Positions 8,446-14,816 of a stretch of 16,232 nt of DNA are shown here, one piece after another. Each line of letters starts with the position of its first letter. Within the stretch, counting starts at the first letter, position 1. The stretch is from Flavobacteriaceae bacterium (lineage in GTDB: Bacteria; Bacteroidota; Bacteroidia; Flavobacteriales; Flavobacteriaceae): positions 1 to 16,232 of the forward strand of contig JABJFE010000089.1 of assembly GCA_018662905.1 (NCBI GenBank), written 5' to 3'. The notes under the pieces are model-generated. The model did no database searches. It was not told the origin of the DNA and worked only from the letters and a program-made list of their open reading frames with translations. Both the position numbers and the translations under genes were made by a program.

Positions 8446-9786
8446 TTATACAACTCCTTGAGCTAACATTGCATCAGCTACTTTAATGAATCCTGCAATA
8501 TTCGCCCCTTTTTCATAGTTTACATAATCTTTTTCTTGACCATGGGTCAAACATGAATTGTGAATGTCTTTCATGATTTCTTTTAACTTTGAATCAACTT
8601 CTTCTCTGGACCAACTATATCTTAAAGAATTTTGTGCCATTTCAAGCCCAGAAACTGCTACTCCGCCAGCATTTGAAGCTTTTCCAGGTGCGTATAAAAT
8701 TTTGTTAATCTTAAAAACAATTATAGCTTCAGGTTCACAAGGCATATTGGCTCCTTCACTGACACAAATACAACCATTTTTAATTAAAATTTTTGCATCA
8801 TGCTCGTTTAATTCGTTTTGAGTTGCACACGGAAGCGCTATATCACAAGGAATCTCCCATGGAGTTTTATTTTTAAGGAATGTAGCGTTTGGATATTTTT
8901 TAACATATTCGTGAATTCTTCCTCTTTTTATGTTTTTTAAGTTCATAATAAAACTCAGTTTTTCACTATCAATTCCGTCCTTATCGTAAATTGTACCAGA
9001 CGAATCTGACATTGAAATTACTTTAGCCGAAAGTTGAATACATTTTTCTGCTGCGTATTGAGCAACATTCCCTGATCCAGAAATGATTACAGTTTTTCCT
9101 TTTATAGTTTTAGAAACATGGTTCATCATGTTTTCTGCAAAATATACAGTACCATATCCTGTTGCTTCTGGTCTTATTAAAGAACCTCCCCATGAAAGAC
9201 CTTTTCCTGTTAAAACTCCAGTAAATTCTTTTTTTAATTTTTTATACTGTCCGAACATATAACCTATTTCTCTTCCTCCAACTCCAATATCTCCTGCAGG
9301 AACGTCAGTATTTGGACCAATATATCTATATAACTCAGTCATAAAGCTTTGACAAAATCTCATTACTTCTGCGTCACTTTTTCCTTTAGGATCAAAATCA
9401 GAACCCCCCTTACCTGCTCCCATTGGAAGAGTAGTAAGACTATTTTTAAACACTTGCTCGAGTGCTAAAAATTTTAAAATACTAAGATTTACAGTAGGAT
9501 GAAACCTTAATCCCCCTTTGTACGGACCAATTGCAGAGTTCATCTGAACTCGATATCCTCTGTTTACTTGAATTTCTCCATTATCATCTACCCAGTTAAC
9601 CCTAAACATTAAAACTCTTTCTGGCTCAACCATTCTCATTAAAATGTTTTTACCGTGATAAATATCTTTTGAAACTATGTAAGGAAGAACTGTTTCGGCT
9701 ATTTCTCTAACAGCCTGCATAAATTCAGGCTCATGAGAATTTTTTTTATCAATTTCAGAAATAAAATTTTCAATAATCTTTTTCAT
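8446..9786 (-). CDS. gdhA: Glutamate dehydrogenase, NADP-type hexameric
   Basis: This cytoplasmic enzyme aminates 2-oxoglutarate with ammonium and NADPH to form glutamate. The 446 residues match the size of the small hexameric (E. coli GdhA-like, 447 aa) class. The substrate domain has GPYKGGLRF (87–95), with Lys90 in the glutamate-binding position. PMGAGKGGSDFDP (121–133) carries the catalytic Lys126, and PAGDIGVGGREIGYMFG (163–179) contains Asp166. The nucleotide domain has the GSGNVAQ Rossmann turn (237–243), and the following strand ends SDSSG (260–264), an uncharged end that fits NADP(H) better than NAD(H). NADP preference is therefore inferred. It is 50 bases downstream of the trans-sulfuration gene and 2 bases upstream of recO. 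It may have its own promoter in the 50-base gap, though only imperfect −7 matches are visible there. Confidence 0.96.
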   Translation of the reverse strand: MKKIIENFISEIDKKNSHEPEFMQAVREIAETVLPYIVSKDIYHGKNILMRMVEPERVLMFRVNWVDDNGEIQVNRGYRVQMNSAIGPYKGGLRFHPTVNLSILKFLALEQVFKNSLTTLPMGAGKGGSDFDPKGKSDAEVMRFCQSFMTELYRYIGPNTDVPAGDIGVGGREIGYMFGQYKKLKKEFTGVLTGKGLSWGGSLIRPEATGYGTVYFAENMMNHVSKTIKGKTVIISGSGNVAQYAAEKCIQLSAKVISMSDSSGTIYDKDGIDSEKLSFIMNLKNIKRGRIHEYVKKYPNATFLKNKTPWEIPCDIALPCATQNELNEHDAKILIKNGCICVSEGANMPCEPEAIIVFKINKILYAPGKASNAGGVAVSGLEMAQNSLRYSWSREEVDSKLKEIMKDIHNSCLTHGQEKDYVNYEKGANIAGFIKVADAMLAQGVV

Positions 9787-9836
9787 AATTAAAAAGGAAT
9801 TATCTAACTAAGTTAAACAAATAATAACAGTTTAAA

Positions 9837-10976
9837 TTAAGCCAAAGCTTGTTTTAAATCCTCAATTAAGTCGGCAGCATCTTCAATCCCTACACTAAGC
9901 CTAATTAGAGAGTCGACCACACCTGACTTTTCTCTTTCTGCTTTTGGAATTGATGCATGAGTCATTGATGCAGGGTGACCTGCTAAACTTTCTACTCCAC
10001 CTAATGATTCTGCAAGTGTGAATAGTTTTAAAGATTCAACAACTTTTAGAGATTTGTTAAGGTTGTTTCCTTTTGTTGTAAAAGAAATCATAGCTCCATA
10101 ATTATTCATTTGAATTTTGGCGATTTTGTGATTTGGATGTGTTTCAAACCCCGGCCAATAAACTGATTCAATTTCTGCGTGATTTTTCAAATAATTAGCT
10201 ATTTTTTCCGCATTTTCACAATGCCTTTGCATCCTAACATGCAATGTTTTTATCCCTCTTAATGTTAAAAAACTATCCATTGGTCCACAAATTGCCCCGC
10301 TTGCATTTTGTATAAAATAGAGCTGTTCTGATAGATCTTTATCATTTACTATAAGCGCACCAAGAACAACGTCACTATGTCCTGCTAAATATTTTGTGGC
10401 CGAATGCATAACTATATCAGCTCCCAGTAAAAGAGGTTGTTGTAAAAATGGTGTTGCAAAAGTATTGTCAACAGCTAAAATTAGATTGAATTTTTTTGAA
10501 ATACTACTTAAACCGTTAATGTCTACAATATTCATCATTGGATTGGTGGGGGTTTCAACCCAAATCATTTTAGTATTATTATTTACCAAACTTTCGATTT
10601 TAGATAAATTATCCATTTCAGTAAAATGAAAAACTAGTCCATATTTTTCAAATATTTTTGTAAATAGCCTGTAAGAGCCACCATACAAGTCGTTAGTAGA
10701 AATGACTTCGTCGCCTGGGTTTAACAACTTAAGAACGGCATCAATTGCTGCTAAACCAGATCCAAATGCTAAACCAAATTCCCCACTTTCAATACTAGCC
10801 AAGGATTTTTCTAAAGCACTTCTTGTCGGATTATGTGTTCTACTGTATTCGTATCCTTTATGGTCTCCTGGAGATTTTTGAGAGTATGTTGATGTTTGAT
10901 AAATGGGTGGCATTACAGCCCCGTACCCTTTTTCTTCAATTTGACCTCCGTGAATAGTTTTTGTATTAAACTTCAT
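9837..10976 (-). CDS. Trans-sulfuration PLP enzyme (cystathionine gamma-synthase or gamma-lyase)
   Basis: A Cys/Met-metabolism PLP enzyme of fold type I. The 379-residue length is normal. Motifs in order: YEYSRTHNPTR (42–52), whose Tyr44 and Arg46 contact the cofactor phosphate of the neighbouring subunit; FGSGLAAI (71–78), the phosphate-binding loop; VETPTNP (140–146); AVDNTF (168–173), with Asp170 pairing to the pyridine nitrogen; SATKYLAGHSD (192–202), with Lys195 as the Schiff-base lysine; and SLGGVESL near 328–335. The N-terminus (TKTIHGG) is as in MetB and CGL. Sequence alone does not separate gamma-synthase (methionine synthesis from activated homoserine) from gamma-lyase (cysteine from cystathionine), so I give no symbol. 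It faces the ArsC-like gene across 58 bases that contain a perfect TAnnTTTG box on its strand, and it may be co-transcribed with gdhA. Confidence 0.93.
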   Translation of the reverse strand: MKFNTKTIHGGQIEEKGYGAVMPPIYQTSTYSQKSPGDHKGYEYSRTHNPTRSALEKSLASIESGEFGLAFGSGLAAIDAVLKLLNPGDEVISTNDLYGGSYRLFTKIFEKYGLVFHFTEMDNLSKIESLVNNNTKMIWVETPTNPMMNIVDINGLSSISKKFNLILAVDNTFATPFLQQPLLLGADIVMHSATKYLAGHSDVVLGALIVNDKDLSEQLYFIQNASGAICGPMDSFLTLRGIKTLHVRMQRHCENAEKIANYLKNHAEIESVYWPGFETHPNHKIAKIQMNNYGAMISFTTKGNNLNKSLKVVESLKLFTLAESLGGVESLAGHPASMTHASIPKAEREKSGVVDSLIRLSVGIEDAADLIEDLKQALA

Positions 10977-10995
10977 TTTAAGTAAATTAGTTGAT

Positions 10996-11003
10996 CAAAT
11001 ATA
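10996..11003 (-). promoter_or_regulatory. Candidate Bacteroidota −7 box for the trans-sulfuration gene
   Basis: On the minus strand this reads TATATTTG, a full match to the Bacteroidota −7 consensus TAnnTTTG. It ends 19 bases before the ATG at 10976. A TTTG lies upstream, but only about 13 bases separate it from the box, shorter than the usual −33/−7 spacing, so the −33 element is not convincing. The leader would be very short. Confidence 0.45.
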
Positions 11004-11034
11004 TGCCTTCTAAATTCAAAGTGAAATTTTTTAA

Positions 11035-11391
11035 ATGAATAAATTATACTATCTGTCATCATGTTCAACATGTAAAAGAATTATTAACCAATGGTCTTTA
11101 AATGAATCTATTAATCGTATAGATTTAAAAAAAAATCCTTTAGATGAAAAACAATTAAATGAACTTTTTGAAATCACTTATAGTTACGAAGCTTTGTTTA
11201 ATAAAAGAGCACAATTATTAAAAAAATTGAATTTAAACTTTAATATTTTAAAAGAAAATGATTTTAAAAAATTATTATTAACCCATTATAGTTTTTTAAA
11301 AAGACCTGTATTATTGTTTAATAACAAAATATATATTGGAAATTCTCAAAAAACTGTTGAAGAGGCAGAGATTGAACTTTGCAAAAACTAG
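11035..11391 (+). CDS. ArsC/Spx-family thioredoxin-fold protein (arsenate reductase-like)
   Basis: The 118-residue product begins LYYLSSCSTCKRI (4–16), the ArsC/Spx active-site loop, with Cys10 and Cys13 forming a CxxC. A conserved Arg-Pro (90–91) opens the last β-strand segment RPVLLFNNKIYIG (90–102). In this family that Pro is the cis-proline of the thioredoxin fold. Classical glutaredoxin-linked ArsC uses a single Cys, while Spx and several uncharacterised relatives have CxxC. Members may be arsenate reductases, general thiol oxidoreductases or RNA-polymerase-binding redox sensors. No arsenic-resistance genes (arsB, acr3, arsR) flank it, so arsenate reduction is not supported by context and a thiol-redox role is as likely. 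Its promoter must lie in the 58-base divergent gap or inside the opposing gene. A weak terminator-like hairpin follows. Confidence 0.85.
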   Translation: MNKLYYLSSCSTCKRIINQWSLNESINRIDLKKNPLDEKQLNELFEITYSYEALFNKRAQLLKKLNLNFNILKENDFKKLLLTHYSFLKRPVLLFNNKIYIGNSQKTVEEAEIELCKN

Positions 11392-11394
11392 TTT

Positions 11395-11426
11395 AATCTA
11401 TTTTTTAAAAAAATAAAAAACAGATT
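11395..11426 (+). terminator. Possible weak intrinsic terminator after the ArsC-like gene
   Basis: An inverted repeat with arms AATCTATTTTT (11395–11405) and AAAAACAGATT (11416–11426) pairs over 11 positions with one mismatch, with a 10-base loop. It starts 3 bases after the stop codon and is followed by a short T stretch. The stem is almost all A·T, so stability is low; it may be chance in AT-rich DNA. Confidence 0.35.
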
Positions 11427-11451
11427 TTGTATTATTGTTAAAAGTTTAATT

Positions 11452-11937
11452 ATGAGTGTTTTTAAATCAATTAGTTTAGTTTTTGTTTTTCTTTTAGTTT
11501 CTGGTTGCGGAGATTCAAAAAAACCAGAAGAAAAGTCGATCTATAAAAGGGTTAAAACTGAAAAAAGACAAGTAAAAGAGGCTAATAGCGTAACTCCAAT
11601 AGATCTTAATAACAAAGGTATTGGTCCAATTAAAAATTATAGTTTTAGTTCTGAGATAAACATGGATTTAGTAAGTGAAGGCAAGCAAATTTTTAATGCT
11701 AAATGTACAGCTTGTCACAATGTAAATAGAAGATTAATCGGCCCTGCAATGACAGGAATATATGAAAGAAGAAGTGTGGAATGGGTTTTAAATATAATGT
11801 TGAATCCTGATCAGATGTTAAAAGAAGATCCTACTGCAATTGCCCTTCTAAAAGAATATAATAATATATTAATGCTTAATCAAAACCTTTCTGATGAAGA
11901 GGCTAAAAGTTTAGCAGAATACTTTAGAACCCTTTAA
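11452..11937 (+). CDS. Lipoprotein c-type cytochrome (monoheme)
   Basis: An exported electron carrier anchored by lipid. A signal peptide (1–18) ends in the lipobox VSGC with Cys19, followed by Gly20-Asp21. A Lys/Glu-rich linker (about 22–70) leads to a small class I cytochrome c domain (about 72–161) with one heme site CTACH (85–89) and GPAMTGI (97–103). A Met ligand is probably Met122 (NPDQM) or Met141. The tail NQNLSDEEAKSLAEYFRTL is the usual terminal helix. From memory, similar domains accompany nitrous-oxide reductase genes and other respiratory clusters in Bacteroidota, but none is present here. The stop is separated by one base from the DUF1080 gene, so the two are almost certainly co-translated. 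Heme attachment and lipidation are predicted from motifs. Confidence 0.9.
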   Translation: MSVFKSISLVFVFLLVSGCGDSKKPEEKSIYKRVKTEKRQVKEANSVTPIDLNNKGIGPIKNYSFSSEINMDLVSEGKQIFNAKCTACHNVNRRLIGPAMTGIYERRSVEWVLNIMLNPDQMLKEDPTAIALLKEYNNILMLNQNLSDEEAKSLAEYFRTL

Positions 11938-11938
11938 T

Positions 11939-12667
11939 ATGAACTTAAAATTATTTTTTTTATTTATTCTAAGTTTGTCAATTGCTCATTGTCAAAGTAA
12001 ACAAACAGAAATATGGGAACCGGTTCCCGAAATAATAGAATCAACTGATTTTTCAACAGCTCCAAGTGATGCAATTATTCTCTTTGACGGTACAGATTTT
12101 TCAAACTGGGTTACATGGGGAAATAAACCTCCTCAATGGATAATTAACAATGACGGCTCCATGACGGTTGTTAACGGGGAGGGATCTATTCAAACAAAAG
12201 AATCATTTGGCTCCGTTCAATTACATATTGAGTGGAAAGCAGGAACTGAAGGACTAGATAAGCACAATAATCAAAGCAGGTCAAATAGTGGTGTTTTTTT
12301 TCAAAAAAATTATGAAATACAAATCTTAGACAGTTATCAAAACCCTACGTATGTTAATGGTCAAGCAGGATCTGTTTATAAACAATATATTCCTTTAAAA
12401 AACGCAAGTAAAAAACCAGGTGACTGGCAGTCTTATGACATTATTTTTACAGCACCTGAGTTTAAAAACAAAACATTAGAAAACCCTGGTTACTTTACAG
12501 TTTTTCATAATGGAGTTTTAATTCAAAATCATGTCGAAATTAAAGGTACTACGACAAATGTTGGACAGCCAAAATACTCAGCTCACAGTAATGCTCCGAT
12601 TATGCTACAAGATCATTGTTGTATACCCATAAGTTTTAGAAATATATGGTTAAGGAAATTAGACTAA
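11939..12667 (+). CDS. DUF1080 (3-keto-disaccharide hydrolase-like) exported protein
   Basis: A 242-residue secreted protein with one DUF1080 domain, a concanavalin-like β-sandwich, at about 46–239. Recognisable family segments are IILFDGTDFSNW (46–57), SNSGVFF (115–121), YEIQILDSYQNPTY (125–138), GQAGSVY (141–147), DWQSYDIIFTAPEF (162–175), FHNGVLIQ (189–196) and the closing LQDHCCIPISFRNIWLR (223–239). Characterised relatives hydrolyse or eliminate the glycosidic bond of 3-keto-glycosides; the substrate here is unknown. The signal peptide ends SIAHCQSK. Cys18 could be lipidated, but His17 at −1 breaks the lipobox rule (Gly/Ala/Ser), so lipoprotein status is uncertain. It starts one base after the cytochrome stop. 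No sugar 3-dehydrogenase, sugar transporter or isomerase gene lies alongside. Confidence 0.9.
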   Translation: MNLKLFFLFILSLSIAHCQSKQTEIWEPVPEIIESTDFSTAPSDAIILFDGTDFSNWVTWGNKPPQWIINNDGSMTVVNGEGSIQTKESFGSVQLHIEWKAGTEGLDKHNNQSRSNSGVFFQKNYEIQILDSYQNPTYVNGQAGSVYKQYIPLKNASKKPGDWQSYDIIFTAPEFKNKTLENPGYFTVFHNGVLIQNHVEIKGTTTNVGQPKYSAHSNAPIMLQDHCCIPISFRNIWLRKLD

Positions 12668-12681
12668 GCCTCACTTTTTTG

Positions 12682-12689
12682 TAAATTTG
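12682..12689 (+). promoter_or_regulatory. Candidate Bacteroidota −7 box directly before yicC
   Basis: TAAATTTG matches the TAnnTTTG consensus completely and ends 5 bases before the yicC ATG at 12695. If used, the transcript would begin at or within a base or two of the ATG, giving a leaderless or nearly leaderless mRNA. No TTG is seen at the expected −33 distance, so support is the −7 match and position only. Confidence 0.4.
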
Positions 12690-12694
12690 ACAAT

Positions 12695-13564
12695 ATGTTA
12701 CAATCAATGACTGGTTTTGGAAATGCTTCTATAGATTCAGAATTTGGAAAAATATCTATAGATATAAAGTCCTTAAACAGCAAAAATTTAGATATTAATT
12801 ACAGTCTTAATCCAATGTTTAGAAACATTGAAAGCGATATAAGATCAATTTTAACAACTAGTTTAAAAAGAGGGAAAATTGATTTTAAAATCAATTTCAA
12901 AATCTCAGACACTAATTTTAATTCAAATTTAAATCACGCTGTTATAAAATCCTACATCAAAGATTTAAAAAAAATCACACCTGGCACTTTAATTGAAGGC
13001 GCTGAGTTTCTTAAAATTGCAATTACACTTCCTAACTCTATTGAAAGCAATCGAAGTGAGCTTGATCAAAAATTACAAGGAAGTATCAAAGAATTAGCAA
13101 AAAAAGCAATAAAAAAAGTAACTGATTTTAGAGTTCAAGAAGGAAACTCTATGGAATTAGATCTTATAAGTAATTTGGATACTATAAAAAACAAACTTTT
13201 AGGTATAGAAGAATTGATTCCTGAAAGGATCAGTTTAATAAAACAAAGATTGACAAAAAATTTAGAGTCTCTAAAAATCGAAGTTGATCAAAATAGGTTT
13301 GAACAAGAATTGATTTATTATTTAGAAAAACTCGATATCAACGAAGAATTAGTTAGGTTAAAAAATCATTTGATTTATTTTAAAACTACAATGAATGAAA
13401 GTCAAGTTGAAAAAGGCAAAAAGCTTACGTTCATTAGTCAAGAAATTGGAAGAGAAATTAATACTATTGGATCGAAATCTAACAATTTACTAATGCAGCA
13501 GGCTGTGGTTGAAATGAAAAATGAGCTAGAAAAGATAAAAGAACAACTTCTTAATGTTTTATAA
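12695..13564 (+). CDS. YicC-family endoribonuclease
   Basis: YicC-family proteins are conserved bacterial endoribonucleases; E. coli YicC has been linked to RNA turnover. The 289-residue length is normal. The N-terminal signature MLQSMTGFG (1–9) and the following β-rich domain with SLNSKNLDINYSL (26–38) are characteristic. The central region has RVQEGNSMELDL (146–157), and the C-terminal DUF1732-like part has EELVRLKNHLIYF (217–229), GKKLTFISQEIGREINTIGSK (241–261, with the acidic and Arg residues conserved in the family) and a long helical tail. It overlaps gmk by one base (TAATG). The yicC–gmk–nadD order recurs in Bacteroidota and other phyla. The start at 12695 gives the canonical N-terminus. 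Confidence 0.93.
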   Translation: MLQSMTGFGNASIDSEFGKISIDIKSLNSKNLDINYSLNPMFRNIESDIRSILTTSLKRGKIDFKINFKISDTNFNSNLNHAVIKSYIKDLKKITPGTLIEGAEFLKIAITLPNSIESNRSELDQKLQGSIKELAKKAIKKVTDFRVQEGNSMELDLISNLDTIKNKLLGIEELIPERISLIKQRLTKNLESLKIEVDQNRFEQELIYYLEKLDINEELVRLKNHLIYFKTTMNESQVEKGKKLTFISQEIGREINTIGSKSNNLLMQQAVVEMKNELEKIKEQLLNVL

Positions 13565-14133
13565 TGTTTAAAGGAAAGTGTATTATTTTTTCTGCCCCAT
13601 CTGGAAGTGGTAAAACAACTTTGGTAAAACACTTGTTAAATAAAAAAGAATTGAATTTATCTTTCTCAATCTCTGCAACAACAAGACAAAAAAGAGAAGA
13701 TGAAATTGAAGGGAAAGATTATTTTTTTAAAACCAAATCAGATTTTAAAAATTTAGTTAATAATGGTGAGTTTCTTGAATTTGAAGAAGTGTATGATGAT
13801 GTTTTTTATGGCAGTTTAGAAAAAGAAGTAGTTAAGCAATTAGAAACACAAAACGTGATTTTTGATATTGACGTAATTGGAGGAATCAAATTAAAACAAT
13901 ATTTTAAAAATAATGCACTATCAATTTTTGTTAAAGCCCCAAGTTTAGAAGAACTAAGAAAAAGATTGAACGCTAGAGACAAGGATTCTAATAAATCAAT
14001 TGAAGAAAGAGTCCAAAAAGCTCAAAAGGAAATAGAAAAAGAAAATGAATTTGATCTTAGTATTATTAATGATGATATTGATTTAGCCAAAAAAGAATCT
14101 TTTCATATAGTTAAAAAATTTCTTTCTAAATGA
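13564..14133 (+). CDS. gmk: Guanylate kinase
   Basis: Phosphorylates GMP to GDP with ATP in the cytoplasm, an essential step of purine nucleotide synthesis. The 189 residues are of normal size. The P-loop is APSGSGKTTL (11–20). The GMP-binding region has SISATTRQKREDEIEGKDYFF (35–55), with Arg41 and Arg44, then Glu72–Glu75 and FYG (81–83). FDIDVIGG (100–107) holds the acidic residues at the second nucleotide strand, and the lid segment RLNARDKDS (134–142) carries Arg138. It starts within the yicC stop (one-base overlap) and its TGA overlaps the nadD ATG by four bases (ATGA), so all three are translationally coupled. Confidence 0.97.
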   Translation: MFKGKCIIFSAPSGSGKTTLVKHLLNKKELNLSFSISATTRQKREDEIEGKDYFFKTKSDFKNLVNNGEFLEFEEVYDDVFYGSLEKEVVKQLETQNVIFDIDVIGGIKLKQYFKNNALSIFVKAPSLEELRKRLNARDKDSNKSIEERVQKAQKEIEKENEFDLSIINDDIDLAKKESFHIVKKFLSK

Positions 14134-14699
14134 ATAAAAATATAGGATTATTTTTTGGAACGTTTGACCCTTTACATAATGGACATATTGCTATTGCTAA
14201 ATATTTTTTAAAAGAAGTAAATTTAGATGAAATCTGGCTCGTAATTACTCCAATAAGCCCTTTTAAACAAGCTAATAAATTAACAAATTACTACACCAGA
14301 TTTAAAATTATTAATAACTACTGCAAAAAAAACAGCAATATAATTTGTTCAGATGTTGAATTTAATCTTAATCCTCCTTACAATACATCAGATACTTTAA
14401 TGTATTTAAATAAAGAATATCCTAAAACAGATTTTAAAATTATACTTGGAGAAGACAATTTAAATACTCTTCATTTGTGGAGTAATCATGAATTGATTTT
14501 GGAGCATAAAATATGTGTATATCCTAGAAAAAGTCTTTCTAAAGAAAAAAGCAAGTTAATAAGTCATCCAAATGTAAATTTGTATAATGCTCCAATTATG
14601 GAGATATCCTCGACTCTTATTAGAAAAAATATTTTAGAAAAAATTTCAATATCTCACCTTGTTCCTAAAGAAATTGAAGAAATGTTAATCGAAAAATAA
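14130..14699 (+). CDS. nadD: Nicotinate-nucleotide adenylyltransferase
   Basis: Transfers AMP from ATP to nicotinate mononucleotide, making deamido-NAD for NAD synthesis. The 189-residue length is typical. The nucleotidyltransferase motif GTFDPLHNGH (10–19) provides the HxGH pair (His16, His19; Gly18). The C-terminal ISSTLIR (159–165) binds ATP phosphates. WLVITPISPFK (36–46) and the LGEDNL segment (106–111) match the substrate pocket of the family. Four-base ATGA overlap with gmk. It is the last gene of the yicC–gmk–nadD set; a 117-base gap with two palindromes follows. Confidence 0.96.
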   Translation: MNKNIGLFFGTFDPLHNGHIAIAKYFLKEVNLDEIWLVITPISPFKQANKLTNYYTRFKIINNYCKKNSNIICSDVEFNLNPPYNTSDTLMYLNKEYPKTDFKIILGEDNLNTLHLWSNHELILEHKICVYPRKSLSKEKSKLISHPNVNLYNAPIMEISSTLIRKNILEKISISHLVPKEIEEMLIEK

Positions 14700-14733
14700 A
14701 CTCTATATACTGAGTAAAATTAAATATTTAACC

Positions 14734-14747
14734 AATTGTTAACAATT
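14734..14747. repeat. Perfect 14-base palindrome upstream of moxR
   Basis: AATTGTTAACAATT is self-complementary across all 14 bases, centred between 14740 and 14741. It lies 69 bases before the moxR ATG and could be an operator for a dimeric regulator. It overlaps the left arm of the next repeat by five bases. Confidence 0.55.
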
Positions 14748-14772
14748 TGAATCATTTTTTTTATTCAAATTG
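14743..14772 (+). repeat. 10-base inverted repeat between nadD and moxR
   Basis: Arms CAATTTGAAT (14743–14752) and ATTCAAATTG (14763–14772) are perfectly complementary, separated by 10 bases that include T8. As RNA it would form an AT-rich hairpin 43 bases after the nadD stop. No T tract follows the right arm (CACCCCCT comes next), so it is not a standard terminator. It may be a processed 3' end, an operator, or both. It shares bases with the 14-base palindrome, so only one of the two structures could form at a time in RNA. Confidence 0.5.
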
Positions 14773-14816
14773 CACCCCCTTAGTTTTATGAGTAATTTTA
14801 TAATAAATAAATAAAA

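Noticed and set aside
8564..8821. Plus-strand open frame of 85 codons opposite gdhA
   Set aside because: It overlaps conserved glutamate dehydrogenase coding sequence and has no family features.
9787..9836. Promoter box for gdhA in the 50-base gap
   Set aside because: The best match has three instead of two bases between TA and TTTG, and no −33 element is present.
10396..10629. Plus-strand open frame of 77 codons opposite the trans-sulfuration gene
   Set aside because: It covers the complement of the PLP-lysine region, so it is a shadow of a conserved gene.
13438..13632. Minus-strand open frame of 64 codons across the yicC–gmk junction
   Set aside because: It is antisense to two conserved coding sequences and to the gmk P-loop; no independent evidence.
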